18,005 nt of DNA from JAAEQG01 sp023133475 (GTDB taxonomy: Bacteria; Planctomycetota; Phycisphaerae; UBA1845), in NCBI GenBank assembly GCA_030631415.1, contig DAOVLE010000095.1, forward strand, positions 1 through 18,005, read 5' to 3'. Positions within the stretch are counted from its first letter, which is position 1; each line of letters opens with the position of its first letter. The position numbers were made by a program, and so were the translations under genes. The notes under the pieces are model-generated. The model ran no database searches. It saw nothing but the letters and a program-made list of their open reading frames with translations, and was not told the DNA's origin. This document shows positions 1-8,509 of the stretch, piece after piece.

Positions 1-3000
1 TACCCGTTCCACTGGATTGACGCGGTGTATGCGTCGCAGGGCGGGGAGGATACACTGATCGCCAGCGCGCTTCAGATGCTGCCGTTGGCGGCGTCGCAGG
101 AGCGTGTGGTTTCGTTGGATGTGACGATTCCGAGTCACTTCATTGGCGAGTATCAGCTTTACGTGGTAGCCGACATCGAAGACAACCTCTACGAGAGCGG
201 CCCTGCCTCGAACAACACCGCCGATGCCCCGAACACGACCACCGTCACTCAGCCGGAGCGTGCCAACCTGGTGGTGACGGACATTGTCGTTTCGGCTGAA
301 GCGGACACGGTGACATGGCAGGTGACCAATACCGGCATTATGTCGGTTGAGGGATTCTGGTATGACCGGGTTGTGGCGGTGCCGGAATCCGGTGGTGATG
401 AGATCGTCATCGGCACCTACCTGCGGACCACGTCGGTTGGTGCGGGCGGTTTTTATGAGCGGACCGAATCAATCTCGCTGGATACGGATAACCCGGCGTT
501 GCACGGCGAGTACCGGATGGTGGTGACCACGGACTACACCGACTTGATCAACGAAGGCCTCGGCGCCGGCGAGACCGACAATACCGCTATCGACGACGAG
601 ACCTTCACCGTCACATATATTGCCCGCCCGAACCTTGTGGTGACGGATATTGTCATCTCGGCGGGCGAAGAGGAAGTAACCTGGAAGGTGACCAATACCG
701 GCGCGGTGGCGGCACAAGGCTCGTGGTCTGACCGGGTGGTGGCTGTGGCGGAAGTCGGCGGCCAGGAAATCCTCCTTGGCGAGTACTCGCGGTCCGGCCC
801 GTTGGCAGCCGGTGCGTTCTACGAGCGAACCGAGCCGATCGCCGGCTTGGATACCGATGACACGAACATGCATGGTGCCTATCGGATGACGGTGACCACG
901 GATTACCACGACACGGTCTACGAAGGCCCCACCGGTGATGAGAATGACAATACCACCATAGATGACGAGACCTTTACGATCACATATCCTGCCCGTGCGA
1001 ATCTGGTGGTGACGAATATTGTGATTTCGTTGGAGGAGGCAACCTGGAGGGTGACGAACGAGGGCACTGCGCCGGCGGATGGTTCCTGGTGCGACCGGGT
1101 AGTGGCGGTGTCGGAGGAGGTCCCCGGCCAGGAACTCGTCTTTGGGGACTACTGTCGGTCCACGCCGCTGGCGGTGGGCGATTTCTACGAGCGGACCGAG
1201 CCGATGGCGAAGGTGAACAATCCGGCGCTGTACGGTTTGTACCGGCTGGAGGTGACAACGGATTACCACCAGGCGGTCTATGAAGGCCCCACCGGTGAAG
1301 AGGGCGACAACACCACCGCTGACGATGAGACGTTCACGATCGCTTACTCCGACTGCCCGAACCTGGTGGTGACGGATATTGTCATTTCAGTGGACGAGGA
1401 CGAGGTGACCTGGACGGTGACAAATGTCGGCACTGCCCCGGCGGAAGGTTCCTGGTCCGATCGGGTGGTGGCGGCGCCGGAAGCGAGTGGTGGCGAACTC
1501 CTCGTCGGCGAGTACTTGCGGTCCGGGCCGTTGGCAGCCGGTGAGTTCTACGAACGGACGGAGCCGATCAGCACCCTGGATACCGATGACACGGGCTTGC
1601 ACGGTGAATATCGTCTGGTGGTGACCACGGATTGCACCAACACGTTCAACGAAGGTTTTGGCGCGGGCGAGACCGACAACACCACCATCGACGATGAGAC
1701 TTTCACGATCACATACATCGACCGCCCGAACCTGGTGGTTACCGACATCGTGGTCACGTCGAACGGTGTGAGCTGGACCGTGACGAACCTTGGCACGGAC
1801 GTTGCGAATGGTTCGTGGTGTGACCATGTGGTGGCGGTTTCCGAAGTGACGCCAGGCCAGGAGGTTGTCTTCGGCACCTACTGCCGGTCCGCTACGCTGG
1901 GCGTGGGTGATTTCTACGAAGCCGGCGCGGCGATGGTCGAGGTGGAGGAGCCGGCACTGCACGGCGAGTACCGCCTGAAAGTCACCACGGATTGCAACAG
2001 TACGCTCAACGAGGGTCTCACCGGCGGCGAGGACGACAATACCACGACCGACGACGATACGTTCATGATCACACCTCCTCCGCGCCCGAACCTCGTGGTG
2101 ACGGATATTGTCACTCCGCCGGACGACCTGATCGAGCAGCCGTTGCAGTTGCGCTGGACGGTGACCAACACCGGCGATGCCCCGGCTACCGGTTTCTGGT
2201 CCGACCGGATCGTTTTGGTTTCCGAGGCGAGCGGCGGGCAGACCTTGCTTGGCTACTATGCGGACTACGTGTCTCTTGGTGCCGGCGAGTTTTACGAACG
2301 GGTCATAACGACGACATACCCATCCGAGCCGGGTGAGTATCGTATTATGATAGTCACGGATTATGACGGTGCGATTAACGAGGGGCTTTGCGGCGGCGAG
2401 GCGGACAACACCACGCTCGATGACGGGACGTTCAACTCCACGACCTACATGGTCACGGTGGTGACGGACCTGACCGAGGGGTTGGCCGGCACTGCGATAC
2501 CGTTGTACGGGCAGGCATTGTCGTTGAATCCGGGCGAGCCGCTGCCCAATGCCCCGATCCTGGTCGGGGTGAAGTTGCGTGACACGTTACGGACACTGCC
2601 GGCGACGACCGACCAGGACGGCAACTACGCAATGACGTTCTTCCCCCTGCCCACCGAGGGCGGTCGATACCGTCTAATCGCCGGCCCGCCGTCGAACCTG
2701 GACCCCGCCCAACAGGACGTGTTCGTATTGTGGGGCATGAAAGCCGACCCGCGGTACAAGATGGAGCTGGTCTATCCGGGCACCCCGGTAGCCGGTCAAA
2801 TCTCACTGGTCAACCGCGGCGATGTGACGCTGACCGGTCTGGAGGTTACGGTCGGCAGCACTCCGGATTGGCTGGACGTTCAGGTCGAGCTTGGCGGTGA
2901 CATGTTGTGGCCGCTGGGTTCGGTGCCGGTCTATTACATATTGTCGGCAACCGGTGGCGGGTCCGGCAACGTTGCGGTGGTGCTGAACCTGACCAATGCC

Positions 3001-6000
3001 CAGGGAGCGTCAGCTGTAGGTCAGCTAAATGTGACGGTGGCGTCGCCCAATGTGGCACTTCAGGCCAACCCCACCCAATTGTCCACCACCATGGTTCGCA
3101 GCGACCAGACTCTTGTCGAGTTGGAGATCACCAACATCGGTGCGGGCGATGCGACGAACCTGCGCGTGTTCCTCCCGGACACGACGTGGCTGCACAGCGG
3201 CTCGACGCGTCTTCCCGATCTGGAGGCGGGCGAGTCGGCGACGGTTCTGCTGCAACTGCTGCCGGATAATGAGATGATTCTGGGCGAGTACAGCGGCAGC
3301 CTTACGGTCGGCAACCTGTGGCATCACTACGGCGTGGCGGTTCCGTACCGGTTCGAGCTGGTGTCGAACAAATTGACAAATATTACGGTGCGTGTTGAGG
3401 ACCAGGCGACGTATTATTCCACGGGCGAGTATTCGCCGGGCGGCCCACTGGTCTCCGGCGCGATGGTTCAACTGGTGGCCCCGGAGACCAACGAGGTGGT
3501 GGTCGCAGGCACGACGGCTGGGGATGACCCCATCGAGTTCTACGGCCTGACCGAGGGGTTCTACACGTTGCGCGTCGACTCAGAGGATCACGCCAGCTAC
3601 CGAGAGACCATCCTTATCGAGGAGCAGGGCGAGAACGAGTTCACCGCGTTCATCCCACATGAGACGATTACTTACACCTGGACGGTTGAAGAGGTTGAGT
3701 GGGAGGATGTGACGCTGATCACGTTGGAGGCGGTCTTCGAGACTGCGGTCCCCATGCCGGTGATCACGGTTGAGCCTCCGCTGGTGGACCTTGCCCAACT
3801 GGAGGATGATGTCACCCAGATTGATTTTATAGTGCGAAATGAGGGCTTGATAGCCGCCGAGGGCGTTACGCTGAACTTTGGTGAGCATCCGCGATGGCTG
3901 ATCACTCCGCTGGTCGGCGATCTTGGTGACATGGAATCGACGGCGGAGCGTGTTGTCCCGGTGTTGTTCGAGCGGACGTCGCACACTGCTGATGGCCCGG
4001 GTCAGATTCCCGCCGGTGTGGACTGGTCGCTGTTATGTATTGTGACGCAGTTCTTCCGCACGCCGATCTTTATTATCGACGCGGTCCCCAACCCCGGCCC
4101 CGGCTTCTCCGGCGGCGGCACTGGCGGCACCGGTGGCACCGGTGGCACCGGCGACACCGGCGGCACTTCCGGCTGGTATAGCGGCGGCTGGTATGACAGC
4201 GGCGGAGGAGGAGGCGGCAGCGGTTACGGCGGCAGCGGGCCCGGGGGCGGCGGGGATAGCAGTTGGCCCGGGTGGTACAGCGGCGGCGACCAGGGCAGCT
4301 TCGACCATCCATACTCCATCCTGCCCGAGTGGTCCCCCATAATCGAATGCCTGCCGTGCGATCCGGATAATTTCGATCCGGAGACCTTCCTGTCGGTGGA
4401 TGTCTCTCCGGTCTTCTTCCCCTTCGAGACAGCGGTCGAGGCGTACATCTTCGGCCAGACCGGCGGATGGGTTTCGGCGGACGTCGAGCTGACCGCCGGT
4501 GGGACCCTGCAAACCTGCTGCACCGACGCGGGCGAGACCGGGATCGAAGTGTCGGGCAGCGCCGGCGCGTCGCTCGAACTAAGCCTCAACAATACCAGCT
4601 TCGACTATCATTACGAGGACTCCTTCAGTGCGATCGAGTTCGACATGGGCGGGACCAACGGTGTCAAGGCGGTGTCTTTCGACATATCGGCGGACTTTGT
4701 GGCCGGCCTGGTGGTCACCGGCGGCGGGTCGATAACCGCCTCAGCCACCGGCGGCGGGTGCCGCGATCCGCACGTCGATCTGGATGGTTCGATCTGGGTC
4801 AGTGGTTTTGTGGGCGTGCAGTCACAGGGCACCATGTCGGTTACTGCCCTGACCGGTGAAGTAGGTTCACTGTCTTACGTTGTCTATGCCGGGTTCGAGT
4901 CCGGTGCGAACGCCGGGTTCCACCTTGACGACAGCGGTGAGCTGACCGGCCAGGCCTGCTTCGAGGGGGCTTACGTGATGATCGACGTCCATGCCACCTT
5001 GACCATGCTCGGCAGCACGACCGAAATCGTCCTGATCCCCTGCACCGACTACTTCTTCCTCGACCCCGTGGGCGAGTGTGGTGACATTGCCTGCCCCGGA
5101 GGCGACCGGGCCAATTATCAACCGTCACCGGACCTGGAGCCGCATCGCCGCCAGTTCGCCAGTGCCAGCCGCGAAGTCCACGAGCGGTTGCGCGAGATCG
5201 CGCCAAGTCATGCCTACCGCTACGAGATGCGATCGGCCAACAGCAGCCGCGACGCGGACGACATCTGCGCGAAGGTCCGGCTGCAAATCGAGCAACAGGC
5301 GGTGATCACCCGCACCGGGTTCCGCCCCAAGCTGGAGATCGAGAACCCCGACCCGCTCGTGGACGTCGAGGGCGTCTTCGTCAGCTTCAACATCCGCGAT
5401 ACTGAAGGTACTGTTGTTAACGAGTTGTTCGCGATCGGCAATCCGGAGCTTGTCAGCCTGACCGGCGTTGACGGCAGCGGTGTGCTCGGTGCCGCAAGCA
5501 GCGGCCAGGTCAGCTGGCTGGTGATCCCGCGGACCGAAGCGGCCCCGACCGAGCCGACCGACTACTTCGTCAGCGGCATCTTCTCCTACATCCAGGGCGG
5601 CGAGAGTGCCACCATCCAGCTCGAACCGGTGCTGATCACGGTCAAGCCCGACCCCAGCCTGATAGTGAAATACTTCTGGCAGCGGGACGTGTTCAGCGAC
5701 GATCCGTTCACTGAAGAGGTCGAACCGTCAGAGCCGTTCTCGCTGGGGTTGTCGATGACCAACCAGGGCTACGGCGAAGCCTGCAACGTGCGGGTGACCT
5801 CCAGCCAGCCGAAGATCATCGAGAACGAGCGAAGCCTGCTGATCGACTTCGAGTTGATCGGCACGGAGGTTGGGACCGATGAGTTCAACCCGTCGCTGAA
5901 CATCACCCTGGGCGACATCGGCCCGAGTGAGACAGTGGTGGCACGATGGTTGATGACCTCGACCTTGCAAGGGCAGTTCACCGAATACTCGGCTGAGTAC

Positions 6001-8244
6001 GAACACATCAACCCGCTGGGTGACCCGACTCTGTCAGCCATTGACAGCGTTGAGATATTCGAGCTGATCCACGTGGTGCGTGCGGAGGACCCGGTGGACG
6101 ATTTACTCATGGACTTCATGACCAACCAGGTCGAATATCCTGACGATCTGCATGAGAACCCCGAGGACCCCGACCGCAAGGACCTGCCCGACACGGTGCA
6201 CCTGAGCAACGGCCAGGTGGAGCAAGTCACCCCGGTGATCGATGCCACGGTGACCCCGTTGACCGCGACCAGGGATGACCAAGAGCAGTTCGAGGCTCAG
6301 GTGACCGCGAACATGCCGTCGGGATGGGCGTACATCAAGGCGCCCGACCCCGCCAACGGCAACTACCAGCTCATGCGGGTTGAGCGGTCTGACGGTTCGG
6401 AGTTGGTGATGGAGTTCAGCGCCTGGCAGACGGACCGGACGTTCCGTGAAGGCGATGAACAGCCGTTCCGCCAGCATCGCATCCACCTGTTCGATCGCGG
6501 CGGCGACGGGTCGTACACGCTTCTCTACGGTGCTCGTGATGATGAGTGCGAGGTTGGCCCGGGAGACCTGGACTGCAACCAGAACGAGATAGCCGATCGT
6601 TGCGAGTTGGATGGCAACGACTGCAACACCAATGGCATCCCGGACGATTGCGATATCGCAGCCGGCACATCGTTGGACATCAACACCAACAATATCCCGG
6701 ACGAGTGCGACCCGGCATTCGGCGAACTGCTGCTCTCGACCGGCGAAGAGCCTGATGCGTTGTGCCTGAGCAGCAACGGCAGCTTCGACGTGATTCTGGA
6801 GGTGGCTGAGTTGGATTATGCCATCAACGGCGTTCAGGCGCTGATTCATTATGACCCGGTGCACCTGTCACTGACGAGCATCACTCCTGCCACCGGCTGG
6901 CAGTTGATCATCCCTGCCGGAGCCAACCCCGATCCTGACGGTGACGGGAATCTGACCTGCGCGTTGTATCTGCCGGCTGGTGAGATGTCCAGCAATGGCA
7001 CGGTAGCCACTTTGCTGTTTAGTTCTCTTATCGAGGGTGCGACGGAGGTGACCTTCCAGGGCGATGCCGCCCCGTTCCACACCAAGCTGACCCGTGCCGT
7101 GGACAGTTCGACGATTCTGCCGGACAAGTTCGACACCGGGACGATCAGCGTCGACTCGACGGTAGCGACGGCGAGCAGCAACAGCCCGGTCTGCGAGGGT
7201 GACACCATCGAGTTGTACGGCGGCCCGGACACGGGGTCTAATGGGCCATACACGTATTCCTGGGTTGGCCCGGACAACTTCAGCTCCACCGACCAGAACC
7301 CGGTCATCCCCAACGCCGCGTTGGCGATGAACGGCCTCTACACGTTGACGGTGACCAATGCCAGCGGGTGCGAGTTTGTCGCGCAGGCTGATGTCACTGT
7401 TGAGTTGTGCCTGGTGGTCGCATTGGAGATCGAGGGTTTGATCGGCGAAGCCGGCGAGTATGGCTCCACGACGGGTTGGCCTGCCGGCGTGCACGTTGAT
7501 CGTGAGGTGACTTTCGTGTTCACGGATTGCACGGGTGCCACGGAGTCGCACACGCTCCCGGTGACGTTCACGGCTGACACAGGCAACAACAAGGGTGTCG
7601 GTAGTATGACGTTTACCGGTTTGGATGCCGGTTTCGATTGGCTCAGCGTACAGGAGGGCCACACGCTACGTAAGCTGGTTGCGGTGGATTTTGTGACCAC
7701 GCTGGCTGACAGTGTGACGGTCTTCTTGCCGTCGGGCGACTTCCACACGGTGTTGGTGGCTCAGGACAACATGGTTGACATCACGGACTTCTCGATATTG
7801 GCATCGAGTTGGGAGACGGTGATCGGTGCCGACGAGAGCACCGGCGGCGACGCCACCGGCGACGGCTACCACAACGCCGGCGATTTCGCGTTGATCCAGC
7901 CGAACTTCCTGATGTTCGGCGACGAGGCCAATGGTTGCACTAAGCTGCTAAGCGATGTAGGTCGTGTTCCACCCGCCGCGCTCCAAGTGGAGGTGGCATC
8001 CCGGACCCCGCGTGCCGGCATCAGCGTGTCCGAGTTGAGTTTGACGGTAGCCCACGCCGATCGAGCAGACCTCGACGGCAACGGCGTTGTTGACGCCCGA
8101 GACATCCGAGCATTCGCCCGTCGGCACAACCTGCGTTTGCAGCCGGCGTTCGAGGCCAAGCTGCTGGAGCTTGAGGAGGAGTTGATCGAGCTTGAACCGG
8201 CGGTCGATTCGGAACTCGAGGTAGCCCCGCGCCGTACACGGTAG
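1..8244 (+). CDS. Giant CARDB-repeat secreted protein with cohesin/dockerin C-terminus, 5' truncated by window edge
   Basis: The frame is open from base 1 to the TAG at 8242-8244, giving a 2747-residue fragment; the true start lies upstream. The GTG at 25 has no special support because coding sequence continues before it. Order by fragment residue: diverged repeat 1-85; six CARDB repeats about 89-817; carboxypeptidase-regulatory and NEW3-like beta domains about 818-1365; Gly-rich linker 1369-1434; unassigned beta-rich region about 1435-2180; Asp/Asn/Cys motifs about 2189-2239; cohesin-like 2243-2385; Ig/PKD-like 2387-2470; unassigned beta domain 2471-2588; dockerin-like loops 2589-2646; a third EF loop 2690-2711; charged tail ending RRTR. 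CARDB is known as a cell-adhesion-related bacterial domain, so a surface or extracellular binding role is inferred. No enzyme motif was seen. The next gene starts 265 bases downstream, and a hairpin element follows the stop. The assignment as an exported repeat protein is secure; its ligand is unknown. Confidence 0.93.
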   Translation, partial: YPFHWIDAVYASQGGEDTLIASALQMLPLAASQERVVSLDVTIPSHFIGEYQLYVVADIEDNLYESGPASNNTADAPNTTTVTQPERANLVVTDIVVSAEADTVTWQVTNTGIMSVEGFWYDRVVAVPESGGDEIVIGTYLRTTSVGAGGFYERTESISLDTDNPALHGEYRMVVTTDYTDLINEGLGAGETDNTAIDDETFTVTYIARPNLVVTDIVISAGEEEVTWKVTNTGAVAAQGSWSDRVVAVAEVGGQEILLGEYSRSGPLAAGAFYERTEPIAGLDTDDTNMHGAYRMTVTTDYHDTVYEGPTGDENDNTTIDDETFTITYPARANLVVTNIVISLEEATWRVTNEGTAPADGSWCDRVVAVSEEVPGQELVFGDYCRSTPLAVGDFYERTEPMAKVNNPALYGLYRLEVTTDYHQAVYEGPTGEEGDNTTADDETFTIAYSDCPNLVVTDIVISVDEDEVTWTVTNVGTAPAEGSWSDRVVAAPEASGGELLVGEYLRSGPLAAGEFYERTEPISTLDTDDTGLHGEYRLVVTTDCTNTFNEGFGAGETDNTTIDDETFTITYIDRPNLVVTDIVVTSNGVSWTVTNLGTDVANGSWCDHVVAVSEVTPGQEVVFGTYCRSATLGVGDFYEAGAAMVEVEEPALHGEYRLKVTTDCNSTLNEGLTGGEDDNTTTDDDTFMITPPPRPNLVVTDIVTPPDDLIEQPLQLRWTVTNTGDAPATGFWSDRIVLVSEASGGQTLLGYYADYVSLGAGEFYERVITTTYPSEPGEYRIMIVTDYDGAINEGLCGGEADNTTLDDGTFNSTTYMVTVVTDLTEGLAGTAIPLYGQALSLNPGEPLPNAPILVGVKLRDTLRTLPATTDQDGNYAMTFFPLPTEGGRYRLIAGPPSNLDPAQQDVFVLWGMKADPRYKMELVYPGTPVAGQISLVNRGDVTLTGLEVTVGSTPDWLDVQVELGGDMLWPLGSVPVYYILSATGGGSGNVAVVLNLTNAQGASAVGQLNVTVASPNVALQANPTQLSTTMVRSDQTLVELEITNIGAGDATNLRVFLPDTTWLHSGSTRLPDLEAGESATVLLQLLPDNEMILGEYSGSLTVGNLWHHYGVAVPYRFELVSNKLTNITVRVEDQATYYSTGEYSPGGPLVSGAMVQLVAPETNEVVVAGTTAGDDPIEFYGLTEGFYTLRVDSEDHASYRETILIEEQGENEFTAFIPHETITYTWTVEEVEWEDVTLITLEAVFETAVPMPVITVEPPLVDLAQLEDDVTQIDFIVRNEGLIAAEGVTLNFGEHPRWLITPLVGDLGDMESTAERVVPVLFERTSHTADGPGQIPAGVDWSLLCIVTQFFRTPIFIIDAVPNPGPGFSGGGTGGTGGTGGTGDTGGTSGWYSGGWYDSGGGGGGSGYGGSGPGGGGDSSWPGWYSGGDQGSFDHPYSILPEWSPIIECLPCDPDNFDPETFLSVDVSPVFFPFETAVEAYIFGQTGGWVSADVELTAGGTLQTCCTDAGETGIEVSGSAGASLELSLNNTSFDYHYEDSFSAIEFDMGGTNGVKAVSFDISADFVAGLVVTGGGSITASATGGGCRDPHVDLDGSIWVSGFVGVQSQGTMSVTALTGEVGSLSYVVYAGFESGANAGFHLDDSGELTGQACFEGAYVMIDVHATLTMLGSTTEIVLIPCTDYFFLDPVGECGDIACPGGDRANYQPSPDLEPHRRQFASASREVHERLREIAPSHAYRYEMRSANSSRDADDICAKVRLQIEQQAVITRTGFRPKLEIENPDPLVDVEGVFVSFNIRDTEGTVVNELFAIGNPELVSLTGVDGSGVLGAASSGQVSWLVIPRTEAAPTEPTDYFVSGIFSYIQGGESATIQLEPVLITVKPDPSLIVKYFWQRDVFSDDPFTEEVEPSEPFSLGLSMTNQGYGEACNVRVTSSQPKIIENERSLLIDFELIGTEVGTDEFNPSLNITLGDIGPSETVVARWLMTSTLQGQFTEYSAEYEHINPLGDPTLSAIDSVEIFELIHVVRAEDPVDDLLMDFMTNQVEYPDDLHENPEDPDRKDLPDTVHLSNGQVEQVTPVIDATVTPLTATRDDQEQFEAQVTANMPSGWAYIKAPDPANGNYQLMRVERSDGSELVMEFSAWQTDRTFREGDEQPFRQHRIHLFDRGGDGSYTLLYGARDDECEVGPGDLDCNQNEIADRCELDGNDCNTNGIPDDCDIAAGTSLDINTNNIPDECDPAFGELLLSTGEEPDALCLSSNGSFDVILEVAELDYAINGVQALIHYDPVHLSLTSITPATGWQLIIPAGANPDPDGDGNLTCALYLPAGEMSSNGTVATLLFSSLIEGATEVTFQGDAAPFHTKLTRAVDSSTILPDKFDTGTISVDSTVATASSNSPVCEGDTIELYGGPDTGSNGPYTYSWVGPDNFSSTDQNPVIPNAALAMNGLYTLTVTNASGCEFVAQADVTVELCLVVALEIEGLIGEAGEYGSTTGWPAGVHVDREVTFVFTDCTGATESHTLPVTFTADTGNNKGVGSMTFTGLDAGFDWLSVQEGHTLRKLVAVDFVTTLADSVTVFLPSGDFHTVLVAQDNMVDITDFSILASSWETVIGADESTGGDATGDGYHNAGDFALIQPNFLMFGDEANGCTKLLSDVGRVPPAALQVEVASRTPRAGISVSELSLTVAHADRADLDGNGVVDARDIRAFARRHNLRLQPAFEAKLLELEEELIELEPAVDSELEVAPRRTR
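265..2450 (+). repeat. Six tandem CARDB repeats (about 120-123 codons each)
   Basis: Each repeat opens with the N-L-V-V-T-(D/N)-I-V motif; the Asn codons are at 265, 631, 1000, 1360, 1729 and 2089, giving spacings of 366, 369, 360, 369 and 360 bases. Internal landmarks recur: (V/A)TW.VTN.G, W(S/C/Y)D(R/H)(V/I)V, FYE, a GEYR-type strand and (E/D)(T/D)DNTT..D. Repeats 3 and 5 form a shorter subtype with Cys at the W-C-D position and a second Cys 21 residues later. The other four have Ser or Tyr at the first position. A more diverged relative fills bases 1-260. The family call rests on the motif pattern. Confidence 0.9.
4105..4302 (+). repeat. Gly/Ser/Trp/Tyr-rich low-complexity linker
   Basis: About 66 codons made mostly of Gly with Thr, Ser, Tyr and Trp, including GGT triplet repeats near 4118-4160 and W-Y-S-G-G motifs near 4174, 4189 and 4273. 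It separates the N-terminal CARDB/NEW3-like half from the unassigned beta-rich half. It probably acts as a flexible, non-folded hinge. The GGC-rich DNA also makes long but meaningless antisense frames here. Confidence 0.85.
4303..6540 (+). other. Unassigned beta-rich region of the first protein
   Basis: Roughly 745 residues between the Gly linker and the Asp/Asn/Cys motifs have no family I can name with confidence. The first part (4303-5100) is rich in alternating beta-strand-like Gly/Ser/Thr/Val segments, with several Cys including adjacent pairs. The second part (5101-6540) starts with a charged, probably helical stretch (about 5140-5310). It then resembles paired Ig-like folds with E-P-S-E-P-F-S-L and N-Q-G-Y-G-E-A motifs near 5725-5780. 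The composition is that of an exported scaffold; no catalytic triad or metal site stands out. Confidence 0.5.
6565..6717 (+). repeat. Asp/Asn/Cys-rich DCNxNxIPDxCD linker motifs
   Basis: Three successive motifs of the form D-C-N-x-N-x-I-P-D-x-C-D, the first and third partly degenerate, lie directly before the cohesin-like domain. The third gene has the same arrangement at 16822-16977. These motifs are common in planctomycete secreted proteins and resemble thrombospondin type 3 calcium-binding repeats. They look like a short, Ca2+-stiffened spacer in front of the C-terminal cassette. Confidence 0.75.
6727..8241 (+). repeat. C-terminal cassette copy 1: cohesin-like, Ig-like, beta, dockerin-like loops
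   Basis: This unit recurs in all three genes. It starts at L-L-L after the linker. The cohesin-like domain (to about 7155) shows A-I-N-G-V-Q-A and Y-D-P motifs, then a D-P-D-G-D-G loop. An Ig/PKD-like domain follows (7159-7410; P-V-C-E-G, S-W-V-G-P, G-C-E-F), then a beta domain of unknown family (7411-7760). Dockerin-like loops occupy 7765-7938 (D-N-M-V-D-I-T-D-F, G-D-A-T-G-D-G-Y), with a third loop at 8068-8133 (D-L-D-G-N-G-V-V-D). Dockerins bind cohesins in known systems; binding here is untested. Confidence 0.85.
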
Positions 8245-8323
8245 ATTGTATGGATGAACCGGGCAGGGTCCGCTGAGTCGAGACGGTCGGTATTGACCGA
8301 CGGTCCGCACAGCGGACCCTACC
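8245..8323 (+). repeat. Conserved 3' non-coding hairpin element, copy 1
   Basis: It starts right after the stop codon of the first gene and matches bases 11396-11474 after the second gene at 76 of 79 positions (hand count). A perfect 10-base inverted repeat, GGGTCCGCTG at 8266-8275 and CAGCGGACCC at 8310-8319, encloses a second small stem (GTCGGT 8286-8291 with ACCGAC 8296-8301). A competing local hairpin pairs GGTCCGC 8302-8308 with GCGGACC 8312-8318. No T-run follows, so a rho-independent terminator is not shown. It may be a 3'-end RNA structure or a dispersed palindromic repeat. Confidence 0.8.
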
Positions 8324-8496
8324 CAGGGCTTGGGTGGTGTGCCTGAGTTGTGTAGCACTACGCTGTGCTTTGGGTGATTGAATTTGTGGCCTCAACATGG
8401 CAAACTATGACAGTCGCGATTATGCGCCGTCCGACATCATCCGCGGAACGGGTGATGCCACGGGGGTTTAGCCAGAAGAGGCATCTTCGGGGTGTT

Positions 8497-8501
8497 GGAG
8501 G
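8497..8501 (+). promoter_or_regulatory. Shine-Dalgarno GGAGG that fixes the start of the beta-helix gene
   Basis: GGAGG lies 8 bases before the ATG at 8510. The ATG is followed at once by a good signal peptide, so this start is preferred over the in-frame GTG at 8492, which lies upstream of the ribosome binding site. Confidence 0.8.
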
Positions 8502-8509
8502 CAAGAGCC

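Noticed and set aside
469..3984. Minus-strand and +2-frame open frames under the CARDB repeats
   Set aside because: Arg/His-rich, repeat with the same period as the CARDB units and have no domain content; they are shadows of the high-GC coding frame.
6718..8241. Frameshift or pseudogene in the cassette, suggested by duplicated paralogs
   Set aside because: All three copies stay in frame over their visible length with conserved domain motifs; no disruption was found.
8492..8509. In-frame GTG start six codons upstream of the beta-helix gene ATG
   Set aside because: It lies upstream of the GGAGG ribosome binding site and adds charged residues before an otherwise ideal signal peptide.
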